Part shown: positions 20,959-23,469 of the stretch, one piece after another | Numbering within the stretch: position 1 is the stretch's first letter | How the letters are laid out: each line of letters opens with the position of its first letter | Program-made: the position numbers and the translations under genes | Source of the DNA: a virus | DNA: 23,469 bases | IMG/VR virus record: IMGVR_UViG_3300020054_000693 | Location: 1-23,469 of that record | Direction: 5' to 3' (one strand) | The notes under the pieces: generated by a model | Database searches by the model: none | Seen by the model: the letters and a program-made list of their open reading frames with translations, nothing else | Told to the model about the DNA's origin: nothing

Positions 20959-21138
20959 ACACGCGGTACACTTGTGGAAGTGGAAGACAACCCTCGCTGA
21001 GTCGCGAGCGCTCTGATAACCCGCAAGGGCCGGAGCAGATTGACTTGAGGGCCTGACACGCGATTCGCGTCCGGCCCCGCCTTGTGCGGACAAGCCAAAA
21101 CCCAAATTGGTTTTTGACTTTTACTAACGAGGTGACAA
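20959..21138 (+). promoter_or_regulatory. Structured leader of the capsid gene
   Basis: The 180-base gap contains a 5-bp stem (20993-20997/21004-21008) and a CCC-GCAA-GGG mini-hairpin with a GNRA loop (about 21021-21029). An 8-bp stem, 21027-21034/21070-21077, encloses an ACGCG-ATT-CGCGT hairpin (21058-21070). AAAACC/GGTTTT lies at 21097-21102/21109-21114, followed by a T run. No convincing promoter was found. GAGGTG before the ATG is the likely ribosome site. The stems could stabilise the downstream mRNA or mark processing. Confidence 0.5.
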
Positions 21139-22026
21139 ATGTCTTCCGAGATTACCGTTGCTCATTCCGAGCAATATGCCAGCAATGTAGAGCTTCTTCT
21201 CCAGCAGCAGCAGAGCCGTCTGCGCACCGCTGTCCGGTCCAACTCCTACACCGGCAAGGCTGCCCAGCCGGTTCAGCAGATCGGTTCGGTCACGCTTTCG
21301 GACTGGGTCCGCGAGGGCGACACGCCGATCCTGAACACGCCGCACGACGTGCGTTGGCTTGAGCCGGTGACGAAGCACGGCGCGCAGCTCATCGATCGGC
21401 ACGATTTCCTTCGCACGATCGCAGACTTCCGCAGCCCCTACGTCGAGAACGGCGCAGCGGCGGCGAACCGAGCCTGCGATCAGATCATCATCAACGCGGC
21501 TTTTGGCTCGTCGAAGACGGGCGAGGACAAGGGCACGACGGTCGTCTGGGACACGTTCACGACGGCCAACCCCACCCACATCATCGATTCGGCGGGTGCT
21601 AACGGCATGACCGTGTCGAAGCTGCGGGCGGCCAAAAAGGCCCTCATGAAGGCTGAGGTGGACATCGACAACGAGGAGCTCTTCGTCGTCATGACCGGCG
21701 CGCAGCACGACGATCTGCTGGGCGAAACCCTGGCGGCCAGCGCGGACTACAACACCACGCCGGTTCTGGTCGATGGTCGAATCCGATCGTTCATGGGCTT
21801 CAACTTCATCACCACCGAGCTGCTGCCGTTCAACGGATCGTCGGATCGGCGGTGCATGGCGTTTGCCCGGTCGGGGCTGGCTCTCGGCATCTTCGGCGAC
21901 GTGACGGGGCGAGTGGACGAGCGAACCGACAAGTCGTACGCGACGCAGGTCTACACCTCGATCACGGTCGGCGCGACGCGCGTCGAAGAGAAGAAGCTGG
22001 TCGAGATCGTCTGCGACGAGCCGTAG
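21139..22026 (+). CDS. Major capsid protein
   Basis: The 295-residue protein has a GAGGTG ribosome site. Features include an N-terminal SNVELLLQQQQSRLRTAVRSNSYTGKAAQPVQQIGSV region, then WVREGDTPILNTPHDVRWLEPVTKHGAQLIDRHDF and VSKLRAAKKALMKAEVDIDNEELFVVMTGAQHDDLL. MGFNFITTELLPF and MAFARSGLALGIFGDVTGRVDERTDKSYATQVYTSITVGATRVEEKKLVEI follow. This is the pattern of podovirus HK97-fold capsid proteins, including the terminal SYATQVY-type strand. Codon use here is more GC-biased at third positions (many C/G) than in neighbouring accessory genes, fitting high expression. Confidence 0.85.
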   Translation: MSSEITVAHSEQYASNVELLLQQQQSRLRTAVRSNSYTGKAAQPVQQIGSVTLSDWVREGDTPILNTPHDVRWLEPVTKHGAQLIDRHDFLRTIADFRSPYVENGAAAANRACDQIIINAAFGSSKTGEDKGTTVVWDTFTTANPTHIIDSAGANGMTVSKLRAAKKALMKAEVDIDNEELFVVMTGAQHDDLLGETLAASADYNTTPVLVDGRIRSFMGFNFITTELLPFNGSSDRRCMAFARSGLALGIFGDVTGRVDERTDKSYATQVYTSITVGATRVEEKKLVEIVCDEP

Positions 22027-22042
22027 GCTCGACTGAACGGGT

Positions 22043-22080
22043 GGTAGCCCCTTAGTGCGGAGTCGTGCTGAGGGGCTGCC
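22043..22080 (+). other. 12-bp stem-loop after the capsid gene
   Basis: GGTAGCCCCTTA (22043-22054) pairs along its full length with TGAGGGGCTGCC (22069-22080), with two G-U pairs on the plus strand, around a 14-nt loop. No U-tract follows, so it is not a standard terminator. It sits 17 bases after the capsid stop and may protect capsid mRNA or attenuate readthrough. Confidence 0.7.
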
Positions 22081-22107
22081 TGCCCACTCAAACGGAGGCC
22101 AAAACAA

Positions 22108-22581
22108 ATGGCCAATATTGATTCCTCTCAGATTGGCGTCACGGTGAATGTCGCCGCAAGCGGAGCTCGAAAGCGGCGCAAGCGCGTGGTGGTCGAGCTC
22201 GACGGCACTCAGTCGAACAACGACGTGATTCGGTTTTTCACGATTCGCTCCGGCGACTACGTGGACTCGCTGCTTCTCTCCTGCGACGCGCTGACCGGCG
22301 CGAGCGATGTCAATTTCGGGCTGCGGCTCGAGGATGGCACCGACGTGGACGAGAATCTGTTCGACGACGCGCAGACGTTGACGGGGCCTCTGGTTCGCCA
22401 GGAAAAGCGCGTGGGCACGAACTCGGCGCTGAACATCGATACGCTTGGCAAGCCGGTGTATCAGCTTCTCGGCCTGTCGGACGATCCGTTCAAGACCTAC
22501 GTGGTTACGGCAGATCTGGTCGCCGCCGGTTCCGCTTCGGGCACCATCGTGCTCGAGATGGACTACACCGCGGGCGACTAG
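22108..22581 (+). CDS. Virion-associated beta-rich protein (capsid decoration/fibre-like candidate)
   Basis: The 157-residue protein starts at ATG 22108, with GGAGG seven bases upstream. It has a basic patch (ARKRRKRVVVE) and then regular beta strands (DVIRFFTIRSGDYVDSLLLSCDALTGASDVNFGLRLEDG). The C-terminus is beta-rich (TYVVTADLVAAGSASGTIVLEMDYTAGD). Proteins of this size and strand pattern follow the capsid gene in environmental podoviruses as minor head or decoration proteins. No enzyme motif is present. Its position between two strong stem-loops suggests separate dosage control. Confidence 0.55.
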   Translation: MANIDSSQIGVTVNVAASGARKRRKRVVVELDGTQSNNDVIRFFTIRSGDYVDSLLLSCDALTGASDVNFGLRLEDGTDVDENLFDDAQTLTGPLVRQEKRVGTNSALNIDTLGKPVYQLLGLSDDPFKTYVVTADLVAAGSASGTIVLEMDYTAGD

Positions 22582-22597
22582 TCCCCCTGGTCTCGCT

Positions 22598-22637
22598 CCG
22601 GCGCAGACGTTTTTGGGCTTATCAACGTCTGCGCCGG
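22598..22637 (+). other. Perfect 14-bp stem-loop between structural genes
   Basis: CCGGCGCAGACGTT (22598-22611) and its exact complement (22624-22637) enclose a 12-nt loop. A T5 run begins only about eleven bases later (TTTTT near 22649-22653), so it could act as a weak terminator. More likely it is a barrier to 3' exonucleases. The downstream ribosome site GGAGGG follows. Confidence 0.75.
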
Positions 22638-22665
22638 GGCTTGGCCACTTTTTGGAGGGTCAAAC

Positions 22666-22863
22666 ATGGCCGATTTCCTCATTTCGGCAAACGGCAGCCG
22701 AGACATTGAAACGATCAAAAGCTCTGCCAGCAGCACGTCTGCACAGCCGCCGAACGTGCTGGATTTGGGTTTCACGCCGTTTGCTTCAAGCGCAGAAACC
22801 ATCGCAGCGTTGGAACGCGCCGAGCTGGCCGTCCTGCAGATGCTCAACGACGCTCGCAAGTAG
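22666..22863 (+). CDS. Small virion-operon protein, hypothetical
   Basis: The 65-residue protein starts at ATG 22666 after GGAGGG. It is Ser/Ala-rich (ADFLISANGSRDIETIKSSASSTSAQPPNVLDLGF) with a C-terminal helix (SAETIAALERAELAVLQMLNDARK). No known domain is visible. Position between the decoration-like gene and the tail tubular gene suggests a head completion or minor structural role. Confidence 0.55.
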   Translation: MADFLISANGSRDIETIKSSASSTSAQPPNVLDLGFTPFASSAETIAALERAELAVLQMLNDARK

Positions 22864-22874
22864 GAGATCTGGCA

Positions 22875-23111
22875 ATGCCCTACGGAATCAACAACGGCCC
22901 GAATGTCGGCGACGGCATCCAATCGTCGATCGTCTACAACGACGTGACGAGCAACTCAAGCTTCACGGTTATTGCGCCTGGAGCCGCAGCTTACAACCGC
23001 CACAACATCCAAGTGAGGTTTGACGATGCGTCGGACCCGACCGAGATCTCGGCGGCTTTTGACAGGCTCAAGGTGTTCATTATCCAGAACATGGATTTGA
23101 TCGGGCGATAG
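22875..23111 (+). CDS. Small virion-operon protein, hypothetical
   Basis: The 78-residue protein starts at ATG 22875 with GGAG nine bases upstream. It is Asn/Asp-rich, with beta-like segments (SSFTVIAPGAAAYNRHNIQVRFDDASDPTEIS) and a final helix (FDRLKVFIIQNMDLIGR). No family is recognised. It ends seven bases before the tail tubular gene, so they are probably co-translated. Confidence 0.5.
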   Translation: MPYGINNGPNVGDGIQSSIVYNDVTSNSSFTVIAPGAAAYNRHNIQVRFDDASDPTEISAAFDRLKVFIIQNMDLIGR

Positions 23112-23117
23112 CGGGCT

Positions 23118-23469
23118 GTGGCGACTGATCTGGAAATCGCCAATCAGGCGCTGACGAGAGTCGGAGCGGAGACGATCACGTCTGGTGAGTGGTCGACTCC
23201 GACGCACGAGCGAGCTCGAGTCGTTGTGAACTCTTGGCCGTTCGTCCGCAAAGCTGTTTTGCGCGAACACTCTTGGAATTCGGTCACCACTCGAGCCACG
23301 CTGAAATCCAGAGACGCTGCAATCCCTGCGTTTGTTCCAGACTGGGATTTCACGGCGGTGTTTCCGCTGCCTGTCAATTGCCTGCGCGTTCTTGAGGTAA
23401 GCGGGACTGAGCAATGGCGGATCGAAAACGCGCCAGTCTCGCAGGCTCTGCTGGGCTCTTATACGAGCA
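23118..23469 (+). CDS. Tail tubular protein A-like (T7 gp11-like), 5' part
   Basis: Translation from GTG 23118 runs to the window end (117 complete codons). The start MATDLEIANQALTRVGAETITS, then VVVNSWPFVRKAVLREHSWNSVTTRATL and FTAVFPLPVNCLRVLEV, matches the gp11-like pattern (IANxALxRLG; RDxxLxxHPWNFAxxRAxL; YxLPxDCLRVxxV). This protein joins the portal to the tail tube in T7-like phages. The gene is cut by the window. Its order after portal-scaffold-capsid agrees with this identity. Confidence 0.85.
   Translation, partial: MATDLEIANQALTRVGAETITSGEWSTPTHERARVVVNSWPFVRKAVLREHSWNSVTTRATLKSRDAAIPAFVPDWDFTAVFPLPVNCLRVLEVSGTEQWRIENAPVSQALLGSYTS

Noticed and set aside
21097-21119. Intrinsic terminator before the capsid gene
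   Set aside because: AAAACC/GGTTTT is AT-rich and weak, and it would cut off the capsid gene.
21114-21137. Promoter with TTGACT at 21114-21119 before the capsid gene
   Set aside because: A matching -10 box would fall on or after the ATG.

Overview
The window is a piece of a tailed-phage (or prophage) genome with a T7-like, short-tailed (podovirus) structural plan. Direct signs are a terminase large subunit with Walker A and RNase H motifs, a head-tail connector type portal, a Bbp19-like small protein, a scaffold and a capsid protein. At the right edge is the start of a T7 gp11-like tail tubular protein. A Gram-negative host is implied by an Rz/Rz1 spanin pair. No integrase, tRNA, CRISPR array or insertion sequence was seen.

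Layout: (1) 1-3408, the 3' part of a very large virion (ejected/internal) protein. (2) 3447-5444, an exported-looking tail-spike/fibre-like protein. (3) 5444-6688, a compact lysis cassette: coiled-coil membrane protein, M15 endolysin, holin-like protein, Rz and overlapping Rz1. (4) 6694-9030, accessory genes: a calcineurin-like phosphoesterase, a SprT-like HExxH protein, and a small protein with a PEP-plus-transmembrane C-terminus. (5) 8946-12176 on the minus strand, an early recombination and DNA-modification operon (small genes, ssb, erf, dcm) ending in an intrinsic terminator. (6) 12177-12521, a divergent control region with two matched operators, a G-quadruplex motif and two tandem dyad repeats. 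(7) 12522-15597 on the plus strand, HTH regulators, a replication-organiser-like protein, a structured non-coding block, RusA and small terminase-side genes. (8) 15594-23469, packaging and morphogenesis.

The genes are tightly packed, with many stop/start overlaps (TAATG, TGATG, ATGA, GTGA, TTGA), so translational coupling is probably general. The few gaps that do exist are unusually structured. The ssb-erf gap is an almost perfect H-type pseudoknot. The gap at 13496-13807 holds a candidate structured RNA with two pseudoknots. The gaps on both sides of the capsid gene and after its 3' neighbour carry strong stem-loops.

Strongest points for follow-up: the candidate RNA at 13508-13738; the ssb-erf pseudoknot, reminiscent in location and form of the T4 gene 32 autoregulatory pseudoknot; the two open and family-like frames within dcm; the O1/O2 operator pair with a possibly leaderless regulator mRNA; and the heavy over-representation of CTCGAG across the window.
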